The position numbers and the translations under genes were made by a program. 64,000 nt of DNA from Dysidea avara (lineage: Eukaryota > Porifera > Demospongiae > Dictyoceratida > Dysideidae): positions 27,700,004-27,764,003 of the forward strand of contig NC_089279.1 in NCBI RefSeq assembly GCF_963678975.1, written 5' to 3'. Under the pieces are notes generated by a model, which ran no database searches, was not told where the DNA came from, and saw nothing but the letters and a program-made list of their open reading frames with translations. Shown here in pieces: positions 1-10,098 of the stretch; position 1 is the first letter of the stretch; the number at the start of each line of letters is the position of its first letter.

Positions 1-224
1 CCTTGGCCATGAGCTTGGGTAATTTGTTTGTGGTAACATATATATGATGGGTAATAGGTTTGTGTGACCACAAGCCAGATCCTAACAGTGAAAATTGAAA
101 ACTGAAACTAAAAACCTGAAATTGGTCAAAACTTTTAACAGTATATAGGTGCATGGATGCCCAGATACAAATCCTGTTGTAAAAAATTGATATCTTGATA
201 TGCTTTACAATAAAGTTTCTGATA

Positions 225-939
225 TATCAATACATATGCGGATCTAGGAGACACTGTTGGGGGGGGGGGAAGAAGTTTTAGCATACAACAGTATTTCTTC
301 CACTAAGAGGATTAGAATGGAACTCTAGTACATAAGCTATATTCATTTACATAACTTTGTTCAGTATAGCTGGATGAATGATGGACATACAGTTTTAAAG
401 ATGCTGCTGAGTTGGAAAAATTTTTTAAATTATACTTTCTAGGTTTAAATTTGGGAGCATTTTTGATAGCATTTACCTAACAAAGTGTAACTTATGCTTT
501 GCAAAGTATATAAAGATTTATTAGCTTGAGATAAACCTGTTTGATGGTAACGTGTACTAAATCAAAATAAGGTGTAGCTAGTATTGTTACAATTTGTAAA
601 AAAAGTATAAATTGATGACATTAGAATTGTGACTGTTCTATTAGAGTAGTGACTGCACATACTCTATTGGAGTATCTCAAGCACAAAAAATTCAAACTTA
701 TTTGCCTCACTTTCTTTACAGTGTACAGTTTATAACTGTAAAGTACATTTATAACTGTTGTCTTCTATTTGCCCATTGGCTTTCTGTACTTCTGAATACA
801 GTGTGAATGCATGATACATATTCCATGCAGTTTATGGTATCAGTATAGTACTGTAGGTCTAAGGAGGGCAAGAGAAGGGCCAGGGGGGAGGGGGGGCAAA
901 GCACCCTTTCCCCCTCAGATATGCCTATGTATCAATGCA
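225..939. mobile_element. Non-autonomous DNA element with about 10-bp target duplication (copy 1)
   Basis: The ends are degenerate inverted repeats (ATGCGGATCTAGG on the left; the right end is better preserved in copy 2 as CCTAGATCCGCCTA). They are flanked by the direct repeats TATCAATACA (225-234) and TATCAATGCA (930-939). A 9-11 bp duplication suggests a Mutator-like origin, but no transposase is present. A G-run follows the left end. The interior carries two units of the CTATTAGAG motif near 637-690. It is shared with copy 2 (42174-42794), so it predates the duplication. Confidence 0.6.
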
Positions 940-1020
940 TCATTTACATATAAACTTATGTACATATACTGAACAGCTTGTTTGGGCAGGTCATTTAAAC
1001 AGCACAAGAAAAAAAGAAAG

Positions 1021-1245
1021 GTGATCCCCAATATAATACTGAACCTTGCGGGACACCAAACTGAACTGAACACTTTGTTTCCCATTCAGTACAACTTGTT
1101 GAGACAGTGACCTTACTGACAAGAAACTTTGAATCTACTTCAGTATACTTCCCCAATTCTGTGGTTCATAATGTAATCTAATAATTATTAGGTACTTTAT
1201 CAATGGCCTTTGGCTGGTCTAGATCTGGTATGAAGGTGGCATCAA
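1021..1245 (-). pseudogene. LINE reverse transcriptase relic (copy 1)
   Basis: Read on the minus strand, 1021-1060 encodes GVPQGSVLYWGS, the conserved GxPQGS motif of non-LTR reverse transcriptase, and the segment near 1200-1245 reads like the FSKAFDKVPH region (DQPKAIDKVP). The spacing is right for an RT palm domain, but frames are interrupted. It is a short inactive remnant, shared with copy 2 at 42874-43107. Confidence 0.65.
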
Positions 1246-1527
1246 CTTGTAGCTGTGGTGTATTTCATCATTTTGTGTACGAGGTCATCTTTTGAGACTA
1301 ATTTCTTGTCTTGTATTTTAGTGAACTAATGTGTGGTACAGTATATCATGAGACACCTACAAGACTGACATAACTATACAGTACATGTATGTGCATGGTC
1401 TCAAGTAAGGAGACTTTTAGCTTGATTTGATATGCACCATTAAGGTTAGCTAGCTGGCTATAGCTAACTTTTCATGGTTATTTCATTTGTTCTTGCATGG
1501 CCAAACTGCTGTTTCTATCATTGCATG

Positions 1528-1770
1528 CACTGTAAAAAAGGTTTTTTCATTTTAACGGAAAACTTATTCCTGCTGCAAATAACAGCAAACACACTATTAA
1601 TCTTGTTAAAATGACAACAGGGAATTTTTGTTTTTGTAACATCATTTTCTTGTTAAAGTCATTGCATTACCAGTCACTTTTCGTTAAAACATCTAGAATG
1701 TTAAAACAGCAATTAACAGTTCTGGTGAAACAGTGTGTAGTTTTGTCATTTTGGGGTATTTTTTACAGTG
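1528..1770. mobile_element. MITE with CACTGTAAAAAA ends (copy 1)
   Basis: Terminal inverted repeats CACTGTAAAAAA and TTTTTTACAGTG bound about 243 bp of AT-rich sequence rich in GTTAAAA/TTTTAAC motifs. No target duplication is clear. The same element is in copy 2 at 43368-43604. There is no coding capacity. Confidence 0.5.
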
Positions 1771-2241
1771 TGGTATAGGAGTGACTTGCACAAGATGTCT
1801 ACAAAGAATCCACGAGACCCATTCCGTCTACTCAAATCACAAGAATGTCATTTGAGGCCATGTATAACCATGTAATTAACTAAATAGCCTCATGAATAAG
1901 ACCATCCCAAAGCTATTGTGGTGTGCTTCATGATCTTGACCATGTTCTTCTAACAAATTGAGGGGAAATGATTTTGAGGTTGTAAATAATGAGGACCAAT
2001 TTGGGTTTTTATTAATGAGGTCATGAAGTACAGATCAACTTTTTATGGACTTACTTGACATGTTCACTATAATGAAGTGGTCTCAGAAATTACGGAGGTG
2101 ATGAGGTGGACTTTGTAAAGAGATACTTATTAGTAGCATTTTATGTGAAGTTTCAACCAGTTGTACTTTTCAGTTTCAACTTCCAAATAAATATCCCACA
2201 TGCCAGAGCCTTTAGTACTGTAGCAGTACTAACCACAGCTC
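1771..2241. other. Non-coding stretch, no gene seen
   Basis: AT-rich sequence shared with copy 2 (43605-44070). No long reading frame, RNA gene or clear repeat was recognised. It ends at the 8-bp target site of the hAT insertion. Confidence 0.5.
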
Positions 2242-2679
2242 ATTCATATCAGCGTTGAAACCGGGTCGGGCGAATTTTTTTTTTGGGCACACTTTGGACT
2301 TAGAAAATTTTCACGAAATATTTTTTTCCGGATAATGTTGTGTACGTATCCTGGATACTGACATGTTCAAGGCCAGTTAGCAGTGCCAACAACGTCGTGC
2401 TCTCCGCCAGGCTGGCAGCCGCTAGAAAAGAAGGGCGAAAAAATTGAGCCAGTTTAGAAGAACTCTTAGTTTCTCCTGCCGTTTTTTCAGAAGGACTGTT
2501 CTTACCTTGTTTATTCTCTCACTGGCTGCCTCATCATTATGAACTGATTTGTCAGTGGCGTCTCGCATTATCTGGCAGCACAGAGCTATTCACAGGTATT
2601 GGTGAAACTGATTATGTGAGTGTGAAGCAGCTTGTGTTTTATTCTTGTGACACCACTATGTGATTCTTGTGACACCACT

Positions 2680-2702
2680 ATGTGTGTGTGTGTGTGTGTG
2701 TG
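2680..2702. repeat. (GT)n microsatellite
   Basis: A short GT run in the left foldback arm. A second GT run lies at about 3090-3111, and the right arm has the corresponding CA run at 8275-8338, much expanded. Confidence 0.9.
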
Positions 2703-2730
2703 TCTCGTTTTTGTGCTATGTAATGTACCT

Positions 2731-3005
2731 ATCAATGTCACGCCCCACCTACCCCAGGTCGGGAAGCAGGTGGGGATTTGTAGGGGATTTGTCACCCAAG
2801 CTCGTCCCCAGGGTAGGGGCATTTGCAACACGAATATCCGTACTTTTCCATACTGTTGTGATTCCCGGGATAATTAGTAGGGGATTCGTAACTCAAAGTT
2901 GTCCCCAGGGTTGGGGAATTTGCATTCTCGCATTTGCAAATCCCCAACAGTCCCCACCTCTGCCCGACCTGGGGTAGGTGGGGCTTGACATTGATAGGTG
3001 CATAA
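2731..3005. mobile_element. TAA-flanked MITE (GCCCCACC family)
   Basis: A 269 bp palindromic unit at 2734-3002 with ends TGTACCTATCAATGTCA and its inverted partner TGCACCTATCAATGTCA, followed by G/C-rich arms built on GCCCCACCTACCCC. TAA lies directly on both sides. The inverted right arm of the host element (about 8415) shows the empty site. A TAA target fits the PIF/Harbinger superfamily. Confidence 0.8.
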
Positions 3006-3539
3006 CTGTTTGTACCTCCTGCAAGGAAGAACAGCTTAAGCCGATTGCATTGAGTTTAAACAATAAATCAAATCTGTGCATGCGTGTGCTTGTGTGTGTG
3101 TGTGTGTGTGTCAATATAGGTGTTACGAATTCTCTCATGGAAGAACGGCTCTGCCGAATGTGTTGAGTTTAAATTTTAAAAAATTCTGACATTTGTTAAC
3201 TTATCTGCTTTACCAGTTATAACTGAACAAGGGATGGTCACTACCTATGTATGGTCCTGTAAAACCATCTGTGACTGTGATCAAGATATTTGATTTCATC
3301 TCAGGAAAAGGGGACAAAGCTTAATTTACTGTTTTGCTAATACAAGCCACTTGATTGCCTCTTTTAAGTCAGTAGAAATTAACATCACAGTGTTGATCTC
3401 TTGGTTGATCGCTGTCGTAGATAGTTTTACAGGAGTATTATATATGTGTGAACAAGCAGTTGTGCTTTTGATGGGTTTAATAAAGAGATGTTTTGGTCCT
3501 TGGACGCTATGATATTTGTTGTATTGGAGATAACTTTGA

Positions 3540-3900
3540 TTCAACCAGTTCTACGACTATGCTGCTGTAATCTATGGGCCTCATTATTAGGGTGACATTA
3601 ACAGAGTTGAATCACTGAAACACAGAGCTTCAAAACTAGTTAGTGACTTTCATCGTTATGAAAGATTACAACCACCCACCTTAGTATACAGAAAATTTAA
3701 AGAACCACATATCAAAAATTGAATGGTAACATGCACCAATCCTTGCAGCTTACCAGATCCACCATTTCCCATTGACATTCAATTGTACAAGCATGCAGTG
3801 CATGAAAATTTGTGAAGAAACAATTATTTTCTAAAGAATACTAATTGAACATTGGAATGCACTACCGAAACATGTTGTAATGGTTGACAATTTTAAGTGA
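3540..3900 (+). pseudogene. LINE ORF2 C-terminal relic
   Basis: The plus strand reads YDYAAVIYGPHY then GDINRVESLKHRASKLVSDF, which matches the post-RT region of CR1/Jockey-like LINEs (typically YAxxVW.P...DI..LE..QRRA). Near 3855-3900 it reads HWNALPKHVVMVDNFK, the usual WNxLPxxVV terminus. It lies inside the 6.5 kb foldback element and is broken by stops. Confidence 0.7.
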
Positions 3901-5863
3901 GATTACTATAAAAATTAAAAAATGTGATTTGAATTGATCAGCCATCTGTCTTAACCTTATTAAGTATTAAAGGAAGACATACAAAAGGATGATAATTATG
4001 TGTTTGTTATTTTATTGTTGTAATATCAAGTGACTACAAGTTTAAGACTGAATTGCATCACAATTCACAATATAAAGTAATATTTTTCCCTAATTTGCCA
4101 CTCAGATGTTCCTTGTACTACAGAAATGTTGCTGATTTTATGTACATTATAGGTATATTATATTAGATAATGATTCACTACTTTATTATGTGGTGATGAT
4201 TTTGTGTGATGATCTATGATTGAGTGTAATGTTCTTAATTTGTAGGTGGATTCACATTGTTGATTTACTTCTCGTCTAAATGAGGTGTGGAACAATGAGT
4301 CCGTACTATGGTGATCTTGTGAGATGACTGATCTATGTTTAATGATGAACAATTTGACTGTGAGCATTCAAGGGTAACAGCAACAACAAAAGACATGATT
4401 GAAGTTTTGCATTTAGGTGTATATTACAATAGCACCAGTGTGTGTATCGTAAAGCACCTTTACACAACTAATTTTTGTTGATGGCTACATGTTATTGACA
4501 TCACCCTCTTTAAGAAAATGGTATATTCTTTTTGCCAGAGTGTAGCCAATCGTATTTTGCTGTACATAGAGTGTATGCTCACCTCAATATGCTAGCTGTA
4601 TCCTCACACCTGAAGGCTGCATTAGTGTTAGTGTAGTAGATTTAGTGCAAGTTATTTGCTATTTTATCCTATAATATAAGAGCACATGTCATTCATAATT
4701 TCCGCAATAAAAATCAATGCATCCTCGTCAATTTTATAGAGTACATCTACTGTCCTTCTTTATGCATGTATGAACTTGAAGTGCTATTGTTATTAACACT
4801 TCAGCACTGAAGGTCTATTAGTGTGTTAGTGTCAGGTCATTTGGGTTGCATTTCAAGGGACTTAATGTGGAGCTGTACTCATGCACCATTTGAGAATGTT
4901 TTTGGTGTCTTAAGTGATATATGGAGCCACACCCACATCCTCTATGGTATTATGCCCACTTATTGGGTTTGTGTTGTTGTACGCAACAAGTTTGCATGGC
5001 ATCAAGAAAAGTGCTATGCCTGTTTATGGGAGCCTGTAGACTACCATGGAACCACACCCACTTATTGATCATTGAGTATGTGTGTTTTGATACCTGTAGC
5101 TACTTGTTCATTTTCTTTTGCGTACAATTCTTCCTGTTGGTCGACAACCTTGACTTGCACCATGTAACTCTTAATCCTGAATTTAAAAAGCATTGATGGA
5201 TTATCTAACTGTAGAACCTCTCTTAAAGTACCCTCCACTATAAAGAAAAATTTCTGTGGTTCCTATAGAATACAATTTAAAGGACAAACTCTCAGTAAGA
5301 TTTCATCAGTTGGTCTCAAACTGTTCGTTACATACGTACGTAGTGGTTCGTTACATAGTGGTTCCAATAGATGAGTTTATATATATGTACATAATTATAC
5401 CATACATACACTAGGTCATTCAACATATGCTTGACTCATACTGTACGGGAGCAGTTCTAATTACCAATAATATTAGAAATGTTCCTGTACAATAACCTGT
5501 ATAAGAGATAGCACTGAGAATTTACAAATTTGTCTATATACAATGAAACCTCTTAAAGATTGGTAATTTTTGTCCTTTATAAAAAAGATGTACCTTAACT
5601 GTATGGTTGAGTCATATACGTAGAACTATGTACTACATTAGCCAGCAAGTAGACTGTCAGTCACTCAATTAAATGGTTAACAGTAATCACATCTGTGGAT
5701 CACAATTCCTGCACAGTATGTAACATAGTTATTAGAAACTACAGTGAGTTTCTTTTCTGTTTCCCACATATTTACCCATTATTGCAGATTTAACAATTAT
5801 TTTGTCTGAATAACAAAAAACTTGAATATGCAGCAAAAGTACAACATTTGTATATAGGTACCT
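3901..5863. other. AT-rich interior of the foldback element
   Basis: No gene is supported here. The segment 4165-4370 is imperfectly inverted relative to 6440-6690 and may be an inner arm of the element. The rest is low-complexity AT-rich sequence with no recognisable protein similarity. Confidence 0.4.
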
Positions 5864-6448
5864 AACTAGTCTCACATGCCAGACAGTTTGTGTGGGGGCG
5901 AGAAATAAACAGTCTGATCACTGTTGTATATACACTTTCCATGAATAAACTGACATGCAATTAGATTACATCACGCTATTGTTTTGTGGCAAGGATGAAT
6001 CGTGCCAGTCACGTCTGAGCAAGCTGAGGTAAATTTTGTGGCAAGGATGAATCGTGCCAGTCACGTCTGAGCAAGCTGAGGCGAATTTTGTGGCAAGGAT
6101 GAATCATGCCAGTCACGTCTGAGAAAGCTGAGGCGAAAATTGTACTGGTAATGTCATGATGTATTTGAAACATTGCTGAAGGTCTTCCTCGACAATTCCA
6201 CTACTTCACAAATCCAATGATTATAAGAGCTCTGTACAAGGGGAACAAATATCCTAAGCCTATGGCATTGTTAAACTTCAGTCCTTTATTACAGTAAGAA
6301 TTTGAATAATTGGTGTTTGTTTTATAGAGCCCGCAAGGCAATCTGATTGGCTCTGCCAACATTCCACAGTGGTCACAGAATGTGTGCAACAGTGACTAGA
6401 AGCTTATTTGCCACCCCCACACAAACCGTCTGGCATGGAGACTAGTTG
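5864..6448. mobile_element. MITE with about 60-bp inverted ends
   Basis: AACTAGTCTCACATGCCAGA at the left end matches the inverted right end AACTAGTCTCCATGCCAGAC, and similarity continues through GTTTGTGTGGGGG and beyond to about 60 bp. The element is about 585 bp and contains the 52-bp tandem repeat. No target duplication was settled. Confidence 0.7.
5982..6141. repeat. 52-bp tandem repeat, three units
   Basis: The unit starts TTTTGTGGCAAGGATGAAT and contains GCCAGTCACGTCTGAG; starts fall at about 5982, 6034 and 6086, an exact 52-bp period, with only a few substitutions in the third unit. It is the internal minisatellite of the surrounding MITE. Confidence 0.92.
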
Positions 6449-6693
6449 GAACAATGAGTCCTTATTCTCACAGTGATTGCATAAAGATGAGATGACTTCG
6501 ATCCAATAAGCATTTCTTGGCATTCTGTAGTGTGTTAGGTTACCTCATTAGACGTTGAATTCCCTAGCCAGTTGCTTGCAATATCTGAGTTTCCACCTAC
6601 AAATAAGAACATCATACCCAATACACACAACATCACACAAAATCATGACCACGTTACCACATAATAAAGTGGTGATGAAAATTAAAATATCTA

Positions 6694-6948
6694 TAATACA
6701 CCTATCAATGTATTTACAGGGAGAATTGACACAAAACTGTTGCCGCGCTATAGGGCATTAATTTTGATAAACATTCATTAAGCACACAAGTATACTTTTT
6801 CTTGTAACTTGTCATATCTCTGTGTGGATAAGTGAGGATTTGACACAATAGGTTTGCCCTTCTATGGGTCATTTGACATTCAGCTGTTTGAAATCCCCAT
6901 ATATGCCCAAGGGCAGGATAGTAGGGTAATACATTGATAGGTGAATTA
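6694..6948. mobile_element. MITE with CACCTATCAATGTA ends
   Basis: Left end TACACCTATCAATGTATTTA and right end, inverted, TTCACCTATCAATGTATTA enclose about 249 bp. The core ACCTATCAATGT is shared with the MITE at 2734, so they are probably related. TAA precedes the left end; the right flank is TTAA. Confidence 0.65.
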
Positions 6949-7184
6949 ACCAGTGGCGGATCTAAGATTTTTAAAAGGGGGTTTCTGAAAGTTGGTATAG
7001 CTGAATAAGGCATCTGATGACACTTCTCCAGAAAATTTTGAGATTTTAGAAGCTCTGAGATCGGATTTTAGGCTACTTTTAGTTAGCAATTAGCTACAAT
7101 AAATCCAATGCTTTAAAACTGTAAATAAAAATAAATAAAAACTAACTATAGAGAAAAGATGGTGACTATAAGCTGTAACTTTGA

Positions 7185-7258
7185 TTGGTCTATTAGAGTA
7201 GCCACTTGATTGCTCTATTAGAGAAGTTACTTGACTGCTCTATTAGAGTATCTCGATC
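7185..7258 (+). repeat. CTATTAGAG minisatellite cluster, three units
   Basis: Three units of about 25 bp (GATTGGTCTATTAGAGTAG, GATTGCTCTATTAGAGAAG, GACTGCTCTATTAGAGTA) end in TCTCGATC. The same arrangement, with the last unit followed by a (T)ATCTCGATC-like end, recurs at 23034-23100 and in other places. Confidence 0.85.
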
Positions 7259-7312
7259 GATTTAATGCAGTGGGAGATGAAAAGTGAAGTGTTGCTGAGG
7301 GTTTAATAGCTA

Positions 7313-7700
7313 TAATGCACTTGTCAATTTCATGCCCCACCCCCCCACCCCCGGGGTGGGTGGGGGAATACAGGGGATTTGACCAATCGTGGTGTCAAAT
7401 TCCCCACTACTGGGGCAAAATCGGCTGTCAAATCCCCACCCCCATAGTAGGGGATTTGACAACACCTCAAGGATGACTAAGCTCATATTTCATGCATGCG
7501 ACTAGTAATAAACCTGCCCTGTAGCTAGTAAAATTATAGCAAGTGCGATTTTATTGTTTAGAAATGCAACTACCGAAAATCGGTCAGTGAATTGGACAAC
7601 TGTCAATTTCCCCAGGGGTGGGGACAAGAAGCAATGTCAAATCCCCACCTGGGGTGTGGGGATGCCCCGGGGGTGGGGCATGAAATTGACAAGTGCATAA
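7313..7700. mobile_element. TAA-flanked GCCCCACC MITE, nested
   Basis: Ends TGCACTTGTCAATTTCATG and perfect inverse bound 7316-7697 (382 bp); TAA is at 7313-7315 and 7698-7700. The subterminal GCCCCACC tracts match the 2734 MITE, so both belong to one family. It sits inside the 6951-7854 element, itself in the foldback element, itself in a hAT: four levels of nesting. Confidence 0.85.
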
Positions 7701-8272
7701 ATGGTGTCAGGTAAGTGCAGCAGCATGCATGCTACTGAAATACAGTGGTATATAGTTGTTTGATATGACAAATTGTCAGTACAACAATGTTTATGTATTT
7801 AGATAAAAGGGGGTTTCTGTCGAAACCCCAAAAACCCATCTAGATCTGCCACTGTTAACGTATATAACAGTAGCATCTCTATAGGGCAAGGAACATCTCT
7901 AAGTAGCGAAATGTTATTTTCTATTGGGACTTATTGTCACTACACTTAATATCAGTCACTTAATTGTTACTACAATAGAATAGCAAATAATTTTTCATAT
8001 TTCTTTCTGAGAAAGTAGAATTTGGTAATACTAATAAGATGACAAAAATCACAACTGACGTTCAGCAACATATTATAGTTCCAATACTCAGTAGGACCAT
8101 CTGCACAGTCGTAGATGGTTTTACAGAACCACAAATAGGTAGTGACCATTTATAACTGGTACAACAGATAAAAACAAACAAGTTATCTAATGTCAGATTT
8201 TAAAAAAAAAATTTAAACTCAACACATTCGATAGAGCCGTTCTTCCATGAGAAAATTCATAACACCTATAGT

Positions 8273-8274
<2 letters not shown>

Positions 8275-8338
<64 letters not shown>
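8275..8338. repeat. (CA)n microsatellite
   Basis: About 64 bp of pure CA in the right foldback arm, corresponding to shorter GT runs in the left arm. Confidence 0.97.
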
Positions 8339-8342
<4 letters not shown>

Positions 8343-9332
8343 ATTTATTGTTTAACCTCAATGCAATCGGCTTAAGTTGTTCTTCCTTGCAGGAGATACA
8401 AACAGTTTAATACATAGCACAAAAACGAGACACACACACACAGTGGTGTCAAGAATAAAACACAAGCTGCTTCACACTCACATAATCAGTTTCACCAACC
8501 TGTGAATAGCTCTGTGCTGCCAGGTAATGCAAGACGCCACTGACAAATCAGTTCATAGTGATGAGGCAGCCAGTGAGAGAAACAAAGTAAGAACAGTCCT
8601 TCTGAAAAAACGGCAGGAGGAAATTCTTCTAAACTGGCTCAATTTTTTCGCCCTTCTTTTCTAGCGGCTGCCAGCCTGGCGGAGAACACGACGTTGTTGG
8701 CCCTGCTAACTAGTCGGCTTCAACATGTCAGTATCCAGGATACGTACACAACATTATCCTGAAAAAAATATTTCGTGAAAATTTTCTAAGTCCAAAGTGT
8801 GCCCAAAAAAAAAATTCGCCCGGGTCGGGTCATCCGGGTCACATTTTCTCCGGATCATCCGCGTTTGACCCGGTTTACAATTTATCCGGGTCTGACCCGG
8901 TTTACAATTTATCCGGGTCTGACCCGGATTGGATCACGTGAGAAACAAAATTATTCGTTTGACGACATGGAAACTTATAAACGCTATCGCGTAGCTCTTT
9001 CGTGAGCCACGCCCACTTATCGCATTACCAACATACGCTCAGCCACGCCCATTTGTTAGTAAGTGTAGTATGTAGCACGAAACTGAGAGTATATCGATGG
9101 TAAGGGGTAGCTATTGTCAGTAGGTGAAGGCCCCCTTTTTTTTTTTTTTGGTCTTCAACCTACAGCTAGCCTGAAGTTGCAATATTTACTCAACACGAAT
9201 CGAACGCTCAAAATGTAGACTCGTTCGCTCGCTCGAGACTAGCCGAAACACGTCTCGGCTCTAATTAATCCGGGTCAATCCGGGTCACATCCGGGTCAGC
9301 AGTAGTGACCCGGTTTCAACGTTGATTCATAT

Positions 9333-10098
9333 TATTGCAACGGTAACAACCGAATTCCAATTATGGTAATAACCATTAATTATCAGCTTCTAGTTTTGTT
9401 CCCCATTGCTGTCAGTATGGCCTACATATATAGAAGTATCATAAGTTACTACGATAATAGAATAATGGAACTGATGGAGGTGCATTGAGTCTTAAGCTGA
9501 TAATGAAAATTATTCTGCAGTGGTTTGTGTAAGGTTTGAGTCACTGAATGATGGCTGATCGTTTTATTATGTGGTTCTGTATAAAAGCCATAATTATCAT
9601 GATCCATCTGGCACAGGGTCCATCTTATCTTAGCATCGTTATGCAAGTAGCTGTCACTGGTATCATATGCAGTCTGACTATTAACCAGTATCAGTTGCTT
9701 TATAGAATCTGTGACATGACAAGAGCTACTGTTGAAAACAATAAATCATCGCTGTGGCTAGTGGTGGAGGAAGCTGTTAATGTGAGGGGGCTGAACAGAG
9801 CAAAGAATTTCCCCAGAAGCTGTAGCCATTTTAGCTTTCATGCATGCATGCATGATGTTTCATAGTTCACTTTATAATGTAGACCTACGAGAAGAATCAT
9901 CATTATTGATGTAAAAGGCATGAACAGTACACTCCTACTTAATGTGATGCGTCTTTGGACTCACGCGACCACATAGCTATGGGTGTGGCTATACTGGTCT
10001 CGTGATATCTACCATCACCAGTGGGAGTTGACGGCAAGAGATTGAGTGGGGCGAACCAACTTAAACAACGCTGATATATAGACAGATCCAATTCCTGT
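9333..10098. other. 5' flank of gene A (copy 1)
   Basis: Shared with 44085-44902 in copy 2. A TATA-like GATATATAG lies at 10073-10081, about 18-26 bases before the ATG, probably within the transcript or very close to its start. No other coding signal was found. Confidence 0.4.

Larger units (their letters stand above)
6946..7859. mobile_element. CAGTGGCGGATC element with 5-bp target duplication
   Basis: Inverted ends CAGTGGCGGATCTAAGA and CAGTGGCAGATCTAGA bound 6951-7854, flanked by TTAAC at 6946-6950 and 7855-7859. CAG-starting termini with a 5-bp duplication fit the hAT5-type group. The interior carries three CTATTAGAG units (7185-7258) and a whole TAA-flanked MITE (7316-7697). No transposase is present. 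A related element (CAGTGGCGTAGC) lies at 25803-26743. Confidence 0.75.
2262..8827. mobile_element. 6.5 kb foldback-like element inside the hAT
   Basis: Arms at 2269-3280 and 8090-8820 are inverted copies of each other over about 0.74 kb once a 269 bp MITE in the left arm is discounted. The tips read GGCGAATTTTTTTTTTGG and its complement. CGGGTCG (2262-2268 and 8821-8827) is a 7-bp direct repeat at the edges and fits a target duplication within the hAT tip. Weaker inverted similarity continues at 4165-4370 versus 6440-6690. The interior holds a LINE 3' relic, a tandem repeat and three or four smaller elements. No transposase was recognised, so the superfamily is unknown. Confidence 0.75.
2242..9332. 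mobile_element. hAT-type element with nested insertions, present only in copy 1
   Basis: Direct repeats ATTCATAT at 2242-2249 and 9325-9332 flank inverted ends CAGCGTTGAAACCGGGTC (left) and CAACGTTGAAACCGGGTC (right, inverted). An 8-bp target duplication and CA-starting termini are the hAT signature. Copy 2 has the near-empty site at about 44070. The right subterminal part (8828-9324) contains many GACCCGG/CCGGGTC boxes, as expected for transposase-binding repeats. The hAT itself is only about 0.5 kb; the bulk is a second element inserted 19 bp from its left end. No transposase frame was found. Confidence 0.85.

Noticed and set aside
4823-5196. Overlapping plus-strand frames of 81 and 91 codons
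   Set aside because: Composition is repetitive (CCACACCCAC boxes), there is no conserved motif or copy-2 counterpart, and they lie inside a non-coding element.
5982-6141. Three regularly spaced repeats considered as a CRISPR-like array
   Set aside because: The units are directly adjacent 52-bp tandem repeats with no unique spacers, inside a MITE, in a eukaryotic genome.
8799-9005. Short plus-strand frame with repeated TRFTIYPGL
   Set aside because: It is produced by repeated CCGGGTCTGACCCGG boxes at the hAT end and is not a gene.
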